From UBA2988 sp965237965 (GTDB lineage: Bacteria; Gemmatimonadota; Gemmatimonadetes; Longimicrobiales; Gaopeijiaceae), in NCBI GenBank assembly GCA_965237965.1, contig CBDEGT010000001.1:310001-374000 (forward strand): a stretch of DNA of 64,000 bases, given 5' to 3'. Shown one piece after another: positions 27,714 through 37,310 of this stretch (position 1 is its first letter; the number at the start of each line of letters is the position of its first letter). Below the pieces are notes generated by a model that searched no databases, had not been told where the DNA came from, and was given only the letters and a program-made list of their open reading frames with translations. The position numbers were made by a program, and so were the translations under genes.

Positions 27714-30035
27714 ATGAGAAAGCTCGCCCTCCCCTTCTGCTTCGCGGCGCTCTACACATTGCTGGGCCACTCCGCGCTAGCCGGGCAGGAAAGCGGGAGG
27801 GCACCGATGAACGAGGGGCCCGTGCTCCGGATCGATGGGCCGCCGGCGCCCGTCTCGCCAGAGGTGATCAACCGGGACGATCAGGGCAGCGCGACCGTGC
27901 GAGCCATCCGGCTGAGCGAGCCGCTCCGCCTAGACGGTCGCCTGGACGAATCGGTGTACGGGACGGTTCGGCCTATCACCGGCTTCTTCCAGATCGTGCC
28001 CGACGAGCGCGAGCCGGCCACCGAAGAGACAGACGTGTGGATCACATTCGACGCAGACAACGTGTACGTCTCGGCGCGTTTGTGGGAATCAGCGCCGGAG
28101 AGCGAATGGGTTGCCAACGAGATGCGCCGTGATACGAGGCAGCTCCGGAACAACGATACGTTCACCGTCTTCTTCGATACCTATTACGACCGTCGCAACG
28201 GCGTTTTCTTCTACACCAACCCTTTGGGAGCCCGGTTCGACGCTCAGGTCATGAACGAAGGGAGCTACAACGTCGACTGGAACCCCATTTGGGACGTCAG
28301 AACGGGACGATTCGACGGTGGCTGGACGGTGGAGATGCAGTTTCCGTTCAGGTCACTGCGTTATCGCCCTGGGAATCCACAGGTTTGGGGCATCCAGCTC
28401 AGGCGGGCGATTCGACGGAAGAACGAGTGGGCCCACCTGACGCAGATACCGCAGTCGGCGATTTCGGGTACTACCAACCCCGGTGGTGCCATCGGGCGCG
28501 CTTCTGCCGCCGGGACGCTGGTCGGGCTCGAGGTGCCGGAAGCGGGCCGCGGCCTCGAGATGAAGCCGTATGTGATCTCCGGCCTCGAAACCGACCGTGT
28601 CGCGACGCCAGCCGTCTCGAACGACGCTCACGCCGACGTCGGCTTGGATCTGAAGCTCGGCATTAGTGAGAATCTCACCGCCGACTTCACGCTGAACACG
28701 GACTTCGCTCAGGTCGAGGTCGACGAGCAGCAGGTCAACTTGACGCGGTTCGAGCTTTCTTTCCCCGAGAAGCGGGAATTCTTTCTGGAGGGTCGTGGGA
28801 TCTTCGAGTTCGCTTCCCGCGCATCTTCTTCCGGGATCAGGAGCAGCAACGTGCCCGATCTCTTCTTCAGCCGGCGAATCGGTCTCCACTCGGGTAAGCT
28901 GGTGCCGATCATGGCCGGGGGGCGAGTCACCGGGAAGGTCGGCGCCTTCGACCTCGGCGCGCTGAATATGCAGACTGGAGCGCACGATGCGCTGGGTTTG
29001 GAATCCACGAACTTCACTGTGCTTCGGCTCCGGCGTGACCTCTTCCGGCGGAGCGGCATAGGCGTGCTCTTCACTCGACGCTCCGAGTCCTTGGCCGCCC
29101 CAGGCTCGAGCCTGACCTACGGCGTGGACGGGTCGTTCTCGTTCATGCAGGATCTCAACGTTTCCGGCTACTTCGCCGAGACCAATACTCCGGGCGTTAC
29201 CGGGAACGAGCAAAGCTATCAGGGAACCTTCAGCTACAGCGGCAACCTCTGGGGGGCCGCGCTCGGACATCTCCGAGTCGGTGCCGCCTTCAATCCCGAG
29301 ATCGGCTTTCTGCGTCGGCGAGGCTTCCGAGAGACCGTCGCCTCGGCGCAGTTCAGCCCGCGGCCCCAGTCCATCGACGCCATCCGACGCATCGTCATCG
29401 CGGGTTCGGTGGAGTACCTGGAGGACGACGAGCGGCGGTACGTGGAGAGCCGCCAGAGCCAGGCATCCTTCCAACTCGAGTTGGAGAGCAGTGATATCAT
29501 CGACCTGTCATTTACCGATACCTATGAGTTTCTCGAGTCGCGTTTCCGGATCGCGGATGACGTTTTGTTGCCCGCTGGCCGGTACTCGTTCCGATACGTG
29601 AACGTCGGGCTTGGCTTGGGACTGCAGCGCTGGTACTCGGGGCGCCTTTCCTGGGAGCACGGCAGTTTCTACAGCGGTGACAAGACGACGATGGGACTCG
29701 GTAGCGGCCGGATCAATGTGACCGACCGGCTCTCGCTCGAGCCTACGCTCTCGTTCAACTGGGTCAATCTCCCGGAAGGTTCGTTCCGAAGCGACCTGGC
29801 GGTCACGCGCGTGAACTACGCCTTTTCGCCGCGCATGTTCTTGGGCGGCCTGGTCCAATACAACTCGGGGAACGACAGCTTCATCACGAATTTCCGCTTG
29901 CGCTGGGAGTACATGCCCGGTAGCGAGCTCTTCGTCGTCTATACGGAAGCCCGCGACACGGACGTGCTCGACCGCTTCTCGGTGTTGGAGAATCGCGGCC
30001 TCACGATCAAGGTCAACTATCTGCTGCGCCTGTAG
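27714..30035 (+). CDS. DUF5916 family outer-membrane protein
   Basis: A 773-residue exported protein. The start at 27714 gives a signal peptide (MRKLALPFCFAALYTLLGHS, then ALA); longer in-frame starts would bury it. A family-9-like carbohydrate-binding fold lies near the N-terminus (IRLSEPLRLDGRLDESVYGT, FFDTYYDRRNGVFFYTNPLG). The DUF5916 region has the hallmark DFAQVEVDEQQVNLTRF and FPEKREFFLEGRGIFEF. The C-terminal half is rich in aromatic beta strands ending in a barrel-like terminus (LTIKVNYLLRL). The role is unknown; carbohydrate or polymer uptake is often guessed. A frameshifted paralogue is at 44744-47055. Confidence 0.88.
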   Translation: MRKLALPFCFAALYTLLGHSALAGQESGRAPMNEGPVLRIDGPPAPVSPEVINRDDQGSATVRAIRLSEPLRLDGRLDESVYGTVRPITGFFQIVPDEREPATEETDVWITFDADNVYVSARLWESAPESEWVANEMRRDTRQLRNNDTFTVFFDTYYDRRNGVFFYTNPLGARFDAQVMNEGSYNVDWNPIWDVRTGRFDGGWTVEMQFPFRSLRYRPGNPQVWGIQLRRAIRRKNEWAHLTQIPQSAISGTTNPGGAIGRASAAGTLVGLEVPEAGRGLEMKPYVISGLETDRVATPAVSNDAHADVGLDLKLGISENLTADFTLNTDFAQVEVDEQQVNLTRFELSFPEKREFFLEGRGIFEFASRASSSGIRSSNVPDLFFSRRIGLHSGKLVPIMAGGRVTGKVGAFDLGALNMQTGAHDALGLESTNFTVLRLRRDLFRRSGIGVLFTRRSESLAAPGSSLTYGVDGSFSFMQDLNVSGYFAETNTPGVTGNEQSYQGTFSYSGNLWGAALGHLRVGAAFNPEIGFLRRRGFRETVASAQFSPRPQSIDAIRRIVIAGSVEYLEDDERRYVESRQSQASFQLELESSDIIDLSFTDTYEFLESRFRIADDVLLPAGRYSFRYVNVGLGLGLQRWYSGRLSWEHGSFYSGDKTTMGLGSGRINVTDRLSLEPTLSFNWVNLPEGSFRSDLAVTRVNYAFSPRMFLGGLVQYNSGNDSFITNFRLRWEYMPGSELFVVYTEARDTDVLDRFSVLENRGLTIKVNYLLRL

Positions 30036-30143
30036 CGTACCCGCTTACGCGGTGCGCGGCGCGACTTTGGTGTGCCGTTGGTGTGTCAAAACCGCAGAAG
30101 TAGTTCAGGCGGGACCCTGAGGTCCCTGGTCGGTGGCGATGCC

Positions 30144-30698
30144 TTACCAGCCTGAAGTGCCCTTATCTCCCTTGATCGGCCCCACGATATCAGCGGTCAC
30201 CCAGCCACCGTAGAAGTCTCCGGGTTGACCTTGCGCACGTTCTCCATCGACCGAACAGTCGATACGGGTCGGGTAGAACGCGATGTGGTCTCGGATCGCC
30301 TCGTATCCGGGCCAAGCCTTCCCGTAACTCCAAGCCACGCGCTCGATGATTCGGTCGGGCAGTACCAGCGACCAATAGGTGGCCCTCCCCTTCCACTCAC
30401 ACCAGGATTCCCCACTCTCAGGATGAAGTACCTTCGTTTCGATGTCGTCCGGAGGTAGATAAAAGGTTGGTGCGCTGCCTGTTTCGAGCACGCGGAGGCT
30501 CTCTCTCGTGTCGCCGATGATCACGTCGCCGGTCTTCACGATGACATGGCGACTGTCCGGTGCGACTCGTGGGGGCCTGGGGAAGTCCCAGACCGACTCC
30601 TGGGCCGCTCCGGGCTGCTGAGCAAATGGAGGACGGTCGGCTCCACGGTATCGCCACTTGGCGCGCGCCAGGAGTGCCCATTCAGGGGCTCCACTCAT
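30144..30698 (-). CDS. DUF427 family protein
   Basis: A 184-residue cytosolic protein. Family features are ESVWDFPRPPRVAPDSRHV, GDTRESLRVLETGSAPTFYL, CEWKGRATYWSLV and IAFYPTRIDCSVDGERAQ, which together form the DUF427 beta-sandwich. Its biochemical role is unknown. It faces the DUF5916 gene (convergent) with a 108-base gap. Confidence 0.88.
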   Translation of the reverse strand: MSGAPEWALLARAKWRYRGADRPPFAQQPGAAQESVWDFPRPPRVAPDSRHVIVKTGDVIIGDTRESLRVLETGSAPTFYLPPDDIETKVLHPESGESWCEWKGRATYWSLVLPDRIIERVAWSYGKAWPGYEAIRDHIAFYPTRIDCSVDGERAQGQPGDFYGGWVTADIVGPIKGDKGTSGW

Positions 30699-30809
30699 GC
30701 GCGCCTACTGCCTGGTCCACCGACCGCCTCGTGGCACAGCTCAGGCCGAGCTTTTAAGCCGTCCGTGGAGATCATGGGCTTGTTGGTTCGTGGACGCGGA
30801 TTCAGGCCT

Positions 30810-30975
30810 TCAGGCTCTAAAGCGGCTTGCGAAGCGTCAAGGACACGCCCTCGTCCTCGCCACCACGAGGAGGACGGGCTGAAACTGGGAACCTGGGTTA
30901 ACGTCCAGCGTGCCGAGTACCGGAAAGGTAAAGCTCGCCCTTGCGTACATCGCGCGCCTGGAGGATTATCCCGAC
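30810..30975 (+). pseudogene. Helicase-associated (HA) domain remnant
   Basis: Across at least two frames one reads KRQGHALV, RHHEEDGLKLGTWVNVQRAE, YRKGK and IARLEDYP, the repeat unit of HA domains attached to some SNF2-type helicases. Two frameshifts in 120 bases show it is a relic. The rest of 30699-31180 holds no recognised gene. Confidence 0.6.
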
Positions 30976-31004
30976 CGTCGAGACGTTCAACAATGCGACG
31001 ATCC

Positions 31005-31023
31005 GGGGGGGGGGGGGGGGGGG
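31005..31023. repeat. Run of 19 G residues
   Basis: An uninterrupted poly-G tract lies between the HA-domain relic and a transporter gene that lacks its 5' half. Such a tract is very unusual, and may be an assembly or sequencing artefact or mark a misjoin. Confidence 0.9.
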
Positions 31024-31180
31024 AGCTTTGGGATCCGCGGAGATCCTCGACGGGCTAGGCGACATGTCGACTGGCCCAACCTCCACTCGGGATAACCGAG
31101 AGACGAGTCCAACGGAGGGCCCGGTGCCGGAGTAGTCGATCGGCACCGCCCTCCTCTCGTTTGCGCCTCGCTGCGGGTGC

Positions 31181-31765
31181 ATGGTCGCAGTCCTCATCTT
31201 GGGTTTCCGAAGAGCCGCATTCTCGAACGAGGCGGGCATTGGCTCCGCCGCGATTGCGCACTCGGCCGTACGGACGGAGGAGCCGGTGACACAAGGTTTC
31301 GTCGCGATGCTGGAACCGTTCATCGACACGGTCGTCATCTGCACTATCACCGGACTGGTGATCACGTTGACTGTCTACGATCCTGCGCTCCTGACCGACG
31401 GCGCAATCAATGGCGTCGAGCTGACCTCCAGTGCCTTCGCAAGTGTCCTACCTTGGTTCCCGTACGTGCTCGCGGTCGTCGTGATGCTGTTTGCGTACTC
31501 CACCATGATTGCGTGGTCGTACTACGGCCTCGAAGGCTTCATCTACATCTTCGGACCGAAGCGATGGGCGAAGGTCACGTTCAATTCCATCTTCTGCCTG
31601 TTCGTGATCCTCGGCTGCACGACCCAGCTCGATACCGTCCTCGATTTCTCGGATGCGATGATCTTCGCGATGGCACTCGCAAATGTGCTCGGCCTCTACC
31701 TACTGAGTCCCGTTGTCAAGCGCGAGCTTGATCGCTACTGGGCCCAGACGCGCTCCAGCGCGTGA
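31181..31765 (+). pseudogene. Sodium:alanine symporter (AGCS), C-terminal part
   Basis: Inner-membrane transporter coupling amino-acid uptake to sodium. The AGCS signature FRRAAFSNEAGIGSAAIAHS is present with four to five membrane segments after it. Family members are about 450-500 residues; only the last 190 or so remain. Upstream there is no sign of the missing part, only the poly-G run and an HA-domain relic. Confidence 0.85.
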
Positions 31766-31983
31766 CCGGGACATAATCGACTGAAGAGAGCGGCCCAGGC
31801 TTGTCGATGAGCTTGGCCAGCGCGTAGCCCGTCCAGGGTACGGCGCCGGCTTGATCGGGAGCCAGACTACGGGAACGAGGGCTGGGAGCCCTTTCAGGAT
31901 TCCCTTGAGATCCGCCACCGGGTCACTCATCCCAAGTCAATAACGGATCCTCGCCACACACCGTGAAACCATGAAGAGGACGG

Positions 31984-32401
31984 GGGGGCGGGCGTCCTCT
32001 CGTCGGGGATCCACGGGAGCACCATCCGCAGGACCGACGAATTCACGCTTGTCATCGCCCCACGCGGTGGTTTCCTGCTGCCGGCCGACGCCTCCCTCGA
32101 CGCGCTCCCGAGGCCTCTGGTCGATCCGGGCCGCATGCTGCTCGCGACCGACATTCTCTTCCGCGACGTGACCACGCGGCCGTTCGCCACCGGACAGTCC
32201 ACGCGATCCGTCGGGTTCACCGCCGAGACCCTGACGATCCTCGACGGACGCCCCCAGGAAGTGGCGTTTCGCTTCGACGAGCCTGTGGACTCGCAACGAT
32301 GGCGGTGGCTCGTCTGGAAGGACGGCCTGTACGTACCGTTCGAGCTGCCCTCGGTCGGCGGGGAGGCGGTGATCGCGCCCTATTTCTTTTCCCTGCGTTA
32401 A
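31984..32401 (+). pseudogene. C-terminal fragment of an unrecognised protein
   Basis: An open frame without a proper start encodes about 138 residues (FTLVIAPRGGFLLPADASLD, GRMLLATDILFRDVTTRPF, RWRWLVWKDGLYVPFELPS). The composition and strand pattern suggest a real beta-rich protein whose 5' end is gone. A second G-rich run (31981-31987) sits at the truncation point. The family was not recognised. Bases 31766-31983 hold nothing I can name. Confidence 0.45.
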
Positions 32402-32520
32402 CACCGAGAAAATTTCCCCAAGAAATTTCCGGACGGTGTGGTCAGTGGTCGTGCCACGTCCTAGCCGGGTGCCCCAGCACCACTCCCTCTAAGACCGCGG
32501 GTGCGCCTCGCGCACACCCC

Positions 32521-32578
32521 CCCTATCATGGCAAGGCACAGAGCGCCTGGTCATTCCTGATCGTGAGGTAGGGTCATG
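32521..32578 (+). repeat. Kinase 5' leader repeat, copy 4
   Basis: TATCATGGCAAGG lies about 52 bases before the ATG, then CCTGGTCATTCCTGATCGTG and AGGTAGGGTCATGACC. This matches the other leaders and could hold the promoter. Confidence 0.7.
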
Positions 32579-33154
32579 ACCGATCCCACCACCCGCCTGA
32601 ACGCGGCCCTGTCAGGCCGCTACCGCATCGAGCGCCAGCTCGGCGAGGGCGGGATGGCGACGGTCTACCTGGCCGATGATCTCCGGCATGAGCGGAAGGT
32701 CGCGCTCAAGGTTCTGAAGCCGGAGCTGGCTGCGGTCAGTGAGGCACACCTATGTGCTGACATAAAGTCTGGCAGGATCTCAGAAAGGGGGTTTTCGGGA
32801 ATGGCACGCGTCACGCCACGAATGCTGCTTATCTTGGTCCTTGTCTCCCTTGTCGGTGGATGCGCACGCCGGGTCACGAGGGCGCTTCTCCCGCCATCCG
32901 ACCTTGCCACGCTCGACCAGCGGTCTCCCTTTTTGAAGGCACATCTGTCTGACGGGCGCCTCTACGTGTTTTCGCAGTGGCAGACCGATCCGTCGGGTGC
33001 CTCGATCCTGGGGTCCGGAGTTCTACTCGACGCAAGTCGAAACGAAATCGATTCTGGTGAGTTCCGGTTGCTGGCCGATTCGGTCGTACTCTTCGAGACG
33101 AACGTGGAAGAGATATCCGGCCCAGGGACGGCTCTGACCGTGATGGTAGGGTGA
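32576..33154 (+). CDS. Kinase N-terminus fused to the start of a lipoprotein
   Basis: Residues 1-54 are the kinase N-lobe (MTDPTTRLNAALSGRYRIER, LGEGGMATVYLADDL, KVALKVLKPELAAV), then unrelated residues. From about residue 76 (MARVTPRMLLILVLVSLVGG, then C) a lipoprotein signal begins. The true start of the lipoprotein is probably the ATG near 32801. The mature part (ALLPPSDLATLDQRSPFLKA, GRLYVFSQWQTD) is the N-terminal region of a protein that continues in the next frame at 33151. The two frames overlap in GTGA, so either they are coupled genes or one gene was broken by a frameshift. Confidence 0.65.
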   Translation: MTDPTTRLNAALSGRYRIERQLGEGGMATVYLADDLRHERKVALKVLKPELAAVSEAHLCADIKSGRISERGFSGMARVTPRMLLILVLVSLVGGCARRVTRALLPPSDLATLDQRSPFLKAHLSDGRLYVFSQWQTDPSGASILGSGVLLDASRNEIDSGEFRLLADSVVLFETNVEEISGPGTALTVMVG

Positions 33155-34341
33155 CCGCGGCCGTTGCCGGCATTTGCGCCGCGAGTCCCAAGACCTGTTT
33201 CGGATCGTGCCCGACCTTCTACGTACCGACTGAGGATGGGCAGATGTCGCTGCAAGCGGAAGCCTCCTCGTCCAGCATCGCGCCGGGCCTCGAGGCGACG
33301 GATGTGGATATGCTCCTCCACACTCAGCCGAGGGAACGCTCCTACACGATTCGCGTCACCAATGAGGCGCTGGAAACGCACGTCATCCGACATGCCGACA
33401 TCCTCGCGGTGCGCCGTCCCGCGGGTGGGCGCGTCTACGTAAGCTCGGAAGGGAACTTTCAGGAGGTGATCGAATCGATACGGCCTACGAGGTGCGCTTC
33501 ATCGGAAGGAAGCTGCCTGGTGAACGTACTTCAAGCTGACGGCCATGAACGAGCGAGCCTCGCGGACTCCTCGAACCTGGCGACACGAGAGACGATCGAT
33601 GTGACGTTTGAGGGTGTGCAGCAACAAGATGTCGGTTTGGTCGTAACGTCCCGTCAGACGCTTATGACTACGTTTCTGATATATCAGGCCTTGGCTTACA
33701 TGGGGAACGACGCGGGCCGCTTTCTGGCGAGGCTTGAGACCGGAGGAGAGACAGCTCGTAAGCTAGCCGGCGGTATGGGAAGAGCTCTCGGTGTGATCGA
33801 AGTGCTCGTGCCTGATGAGGACGGTGAGTGGATTGTGGCGGGGACCGTGGGAGAAACGGGACCCATCGCGGTGGACACCCGCATGGTGCAGCTTCCCCGT
33901 TCATCTGGCTCACAGTTCAGGGTGCGGCTACGTCTGACGCAGGGCATGTGGCGGTTGGACCATGTCGCCTTGGTCACACTGGGGGACCAGGTCGCCCCAG
34001 AGCGGATTGTTCCAGTCCATGTTTCGAGTGACGGAGTAGAACGCCCCGATGCCCTGGAGGCCTTGCTCGATGAGACCAAAACCCTCGTCACCTTTCCGGG
34101 AGAGGCATACGAGATCTCTTATGAACTGCCGGAAAGCCCTCTCGAATATGAGCTCTTTATGGAAGCGCGGGGATACTACCTCGAGTGGATGCGGCGGGAA
34201 TGGCTTACCGAAGAGAACCCTATGCGCGCGGCGCAGCTCGCCCTGGATCCTGCGGGCGCCCTACGGGCCCTAGCCCCAGTCTTCAAGAACGCGGAAGCCG
34301 ATATCGAACGCCTCTTCTGGAACAGTCGCTATGCCCCCTAG
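33151..34341 (+). CDS. Exported protein with ASPKTCFGSCPTFY motif, continuation of the lipoprotein
   Basis: A 396-residue frame whose beginning, GICAASPKTCFGSCPTFYVP, is part of a conserved group of lipoprotein-like proteins that I associate with Gemmatimonadota and relatives; the two Cys may form a disulphide or bind metal. Later conserved stretches are RSYTIRVTNEALETHVIRHA and DVGLVVTSRQTLMTTFLIYQ. It lacks its own signal peptide, which suggests it was once one chain with 32801-33154. It overlaps the next lipoprotein gene by 11 bases, so these genes form an operon. The function is unknown. Confidence 0.65.
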   Translation: MTAAVAGICAASPKTCFGSCPTFYVPTEDGQMSLQAEASSSSIAPGLEATDVDMLLHTQPRERSYTIRVTNEALETHVIRHADILAVRRPAGGRVYVSSEGNFQEVIESIRPTRCASSEGSCLVNVLQADGHERASLADSSNLATRETIDVTFEGVQQQDVGLVVTSRQTLMTTFLIYQALAYMGNDAGRFLARLETGGETARKLAGGMGRALGVIEVLVPDEDGEWIVAGTVGETGPIAVDTRMVQLPRSSGSQFRVRLRLTQGMWRLDHVALVTLGDQVAPERIVPVHVSSDGVERPDALEALLDETKTLVTFPGEAYEISYELPESPLEYELFMEARGYYLEWMRREWLTEENPMRAAQLALDPAGALRALAPVFKNAEADIERLFWNSRYAP

Positions 34342-34894
34342 CCTTGGGCGCCTCACGGTGATCGTCGCAATCGCCATTGGAACGGCGTGTGCCTCTCACA
34401 CTGCCCCTAGCGGGTTCCTACCTAACACTGCCTTTGTGCAGTCAGATCCATATGGCGGCTGGATCGACCTGTCCTACCGCGGACCCAATGGCCTCACCCG
34501 CGTGATGGGCGAGCTGATCGCGGTCACGGGGGACACAGTATGGATCAAAGATGCCTCCGGTGGTACGGTCTTTCCGACGAGCGAGGTCGCAGACGGACGG
34601 CTGACGTGGTACGACTCGAAGGCGGGCCAGGTCGGCGCGATAGCGGCGGTCGGTGTCCTTTCCACCGTTTCGAATGGCCTTCTCCTGGTCTTCACAGCGC
34701 CGTTATGGATCATCGTGGGAAGTACCGCCGCGGCCGTTCAGAGTCGGATTCCAATGGAGGAGGCCCCCCCGGTCCGCTGGTCCGAGCTCTCTGCGTTTGC
34801 CCGTTTCCCGCAGGGAATGCCATCAGGTGTGGAGCTGAGTGAGCTGAGCAGCAAGCCGGGTTCCTTCCCTACAGCCGACGGGGGACGCCGTTAG
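34331..34894 (+). CDS. Small lipoprotein, unknown function
   Basis: A 187-residue protein with lipobox IGTAC (Cys about 20) after a hydrophobic signal (LTVIVAIAIGTA). Residues 45-95 (YGGWIDLSYRGPNGLTRVMG, VTGDTVWIKDASGG) look like a small beta-barrel of the SH3/Sm type often seen in bacterial lipoproteins. A second hydrophobic stretch (LSTVSNGLLLVFTAPLWIIV) may be a membrane segment. Its start lies inside the end of the upstream gene, indicating coupled translation. Confidence 0.65.
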   Translation: MPPSLGRLTVIVAIAIGTACASHTAPSGFLPNTAFVQSDPYGGWIDLSYRGPNGLTRVMGELIAVTGDTVWIKDASGGTVFPTSEVADGRLTWYDSKAGQVGAIAAVGVLSTVSNGLLLVFTAPLWIIVGSTAAAVQSRIPMEEAPPVRWSELSAFARFPQGMPSGVELSELSSKPGSFPTADGGRR

Positions 34895-35147
34895 GGATCC
34901 TTTGGCGATCACCACTACATGTTCCAGGTACATGTCGAGATCAACATCCCGACGGGTGTAGAGCGCCTGATCCCTCCTTCTGTCGCACCGGGCTGGCCAT
35001 CCCCCCCTTCTCATCCCAAACTGTAGCCGCCCCCAATAGATCGCTGCATGGGCCAGGCCTCCGTCTTCCCAAGCAGTCAGCATGAACGGTATACCTGAAC
35101 GCCTGAACGGGATTGTTTACTCCATCATGCGCGAAAGGAGCGTGGCT

Positions 35148-37310
35148 ATGATCACTCCGGATGATCAGGAAAGACGACGGGAATGCGGAGCGATAAGGAA
35201 TCGAGCGCTGGGGACGCTCGCGACTATGGTCCTCGCGATTACGGCGAGCACGCACATGGGCGCGTCCGCTCAAGAGCAGATCCCGGGTTTCACCCCGGAG
35301 AGCTCCGGCGCACAAGCCCGGTACGAGGGGCAATTCCTCGGGGCTGTGGACCCCGACAGGATCATCGATCACCACGAGTTCATGGCGAGAGGTCCTGCGG
35401 AGGATGCGACACCGGGTGGACTGCGGCGCGTCCGATATATCCAGTCGGAGCTGGAGTCGTACGGCTTGGAACCCGAGATCGTGACGCTCTACCCGTACAT
35501 GGCCGACTCGCGCGCCGTGCGCGTGTCGGTGGAGATGATCGCTCCCACGAGGGTGTCGCTGCCCGTCAAGGAGGATCCCCAACCCTGGCACGAGCGTTTC
35601 GACGAGGTGTCAGTCGGATTCAACGAGGGGACTCCACCCGCTGACATCACGGCTGAGGTCGTGTACGCGAACTACGGCCTCGCAGAGGACTACCGAGTCC
35701 TGAAGGAGCGCGGCGTCAGCGTCGAGGGCAAGATCGTGCTCGTGCGGTCGGGTGGGGGTCAACGCGGTGAGAAGCCGTACCAAGCCCACCTCAACGGCGC
35801 CGCGGGAATGATCCTATACAACGACCCGGGTGATGACGGCTACGTACGGGGAACGGTGTACCCGGACGGCCCTTGGCGGGGGCCACAGTGCATCGAACGG
35901 GGCACGCTCTATCGCTGGTCCGTCTATGCCGGGGATCCTCTTACGCCCGGCTGGCCAGCGACGAAGCACGCCCCCCGGATTCCGGTGAAGGAATCCAACA
36001 TGGGCAAGATTCCTCCCACGACGTCGCTCGGCTATGGAGCCGCGCAACAGATCTTCGAAAAACTGACCGGACCGGCTGCGCCCGATGAATGGCAGGGCGG
36101 GTTTCCGTTCGAATACCGCCTGGGCGGTCCTGGATCACCCACGGTGCACCTCCAGATCGACATCGAGTACGCGCCACGTCCGTCCGAGACGGTGGTCGTA
36201 CGGATCCCCGGCAGTGAACATCCCGACGAGATGGTCGGGATCGGATCACACTGGGACACTTGGGCATATGGGGCCGCCGATAATACGGCAGGCGTGACAA
36301 TGCTCCTCGAAGTGGCCCGCGGCCTCGGGACGCTCGTCGATCGTGGCTGGCGGCCGAAGCGGACCCTGCTCGTGGCGTTCTTCGGGGCGGAGGACAGGGG
36401 AATAACGGGCTCTACGGAGTTCGCCGAACAGTTGGGAGTAGGTGTGGACAGGATCGTGGCCTTCATCAATCCGGCCCACATGGGCGGCTCGACGTTCCGA
36501 GCGTCGACCGTGCCGTCACTGGACGAATTCCTCCTCGACGCAGCCCGGCGAGTCGAATGGGGTGGTACCGGGCGCACGATCTATCAGAGCTGGTCCGGAG
36601 ACGCTGGACAGCCCAGCGTGGGGCGAGGAGCGGGTAGCGACGCGTTGGTCTGGCTGTATCATTTCGGCGCTCCCACGATGTCTATCGGCGCGTCGAGCGA
36701 GGGTCGCCGGAATCACTCCCCCTGCGACGACTTCCGCAGTCAGAGAATGTTTGACGATCCGGGTCTCGTCCATCAGGCCTCCATGGCGAGATTGAACGGT
36801 CTCATGGCCATCCGACTTGCCGGTGCCGATCTCCTTCCATTCCGCTACAGTGGCTATGCCGAGGAGGTGGCCGAATATCTCCGTGAGCTCGAGGAGGTCC
36901 AGAGGACCGACCTGGGCCGCGTCGTCATCGACTTGGACCGCCACATCGAACAGGCTGCGGAGTGGGCGGAAGCTGCTCGCGCGTTCGAGGCTGCGGCAAC
37001 CAGGCTCCTGGCGAGCAACGGGGGCTCCTCTAGCTTCGGCCGGCTGAATGATGCGCTCATGAAGGTAGAGCGCTCGCTTCTCGTCCGCCGTGGGCTTCCG
37101 GGTCGCTTCTGGTATAGGCATCAGATCTACGGCAAAGAGCTGCACAACGCCTTTGCGAACGTGATGCTGCCTGGGGTCCGTGACGCGCTGTTCCTGGAGG
37201 AAGACTTCGACGAGGCCGAACGATATGCATCGGATCTTCTCGATAGCCTTCGTGAAGCGACGACGATCTTCCGAGAGGCTATCCGGACCCCTGCCACAAC
37301 CTTGCGATGA
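35148..37310 (+). CDS. Exported M28-family peptidase (glutamate carboxypeptidase II/transferrin-receptor type)
   Basis: A 720-residue protein. The ATG at 35148 has AAAGGAG nine bases upstream, and is followed by a signal peptide (ALGTLATMVLAITASTHMGASA). Domains in order: protease-associated domain (about 140-320, with GKIVLVRSGGGQRGEKPYQA), M28 core (about 330-570) and the C-terminal helical dimerisation domain. First ligands His and Asp are in IGSHWDTWAYGAADNTAG, the catalytic Glu in FFGAEDRGITGS and the last His in RRNHSPCDDF. The usual Asp after the YIN-type strand is replaced (FINPAHMGGS), so metal binding may be altered. Confidence 0.85.
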   Translation: MITPDDQERRRECGAIRNRALGTLATMVLAITASTHMGASAQEQIPGFTPESSGAQARYEGQFLGAVDPDRIIDHHEFMARGPAEDATPGGLRRVRYIQSELESYGLEPEIVTLYPYMADSRAVRVSVEMIAPTRVSLPVKEDPQPWHERFDEVSVGFNEGTPPADITAEVVYANYGLAEDYRVLKERGVSVEGKIVLVRSGGGQRGEKPYQAHLNGAAGMILYNDPGDDGYVRGTVYPDGPWRGPQCIERGTLYRWSVYAGDPLTPGWPATKHAPRIPVKESNMGKIPPTTSLGYGAAQQIFEKLTGPAAPDEWQGGFPFEYRLGGPGSPTVHLQIDIEYAPRPSETVVVRIPGSEHPDEMVGIGSHWDTWAYGAADNTAGVTMLLEVARGLGTLVDRGWRPKRTLLVAFFGAEDRGITGSTEFAEQLGVGVDRIVAFINPAHMGGSTFRASTVPSLDEFLLDAARRVEWGGTGRTIYQSWSGDAGQPSVGRGAGSDALVWLYHFGAPTMSIGASSEGRRNHSPCDDFRSQRMFDDPGLVHQASMARLNGLMAIRLAGADLLPFRYSGYAEEVAEYLRELEEVQRTDLGRVVIDLDRHIEQAAEWAEAARAFEAAATRLLASNGGSSSFGRLNDALMKVERSLLVRRGLPGRFWYRHQIYGKELHNAFANVMLPGVRDALFLEEDFDEAERYASDLLDSLREATTIFREAIRTPATTLR

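Noticed and set aside
31700..31930. A 76-codon minus-strand frame downstream of the transporter fragment
   Set aside because: Too short, no ribosome site, no family recognised; could be a relic but not supportable.
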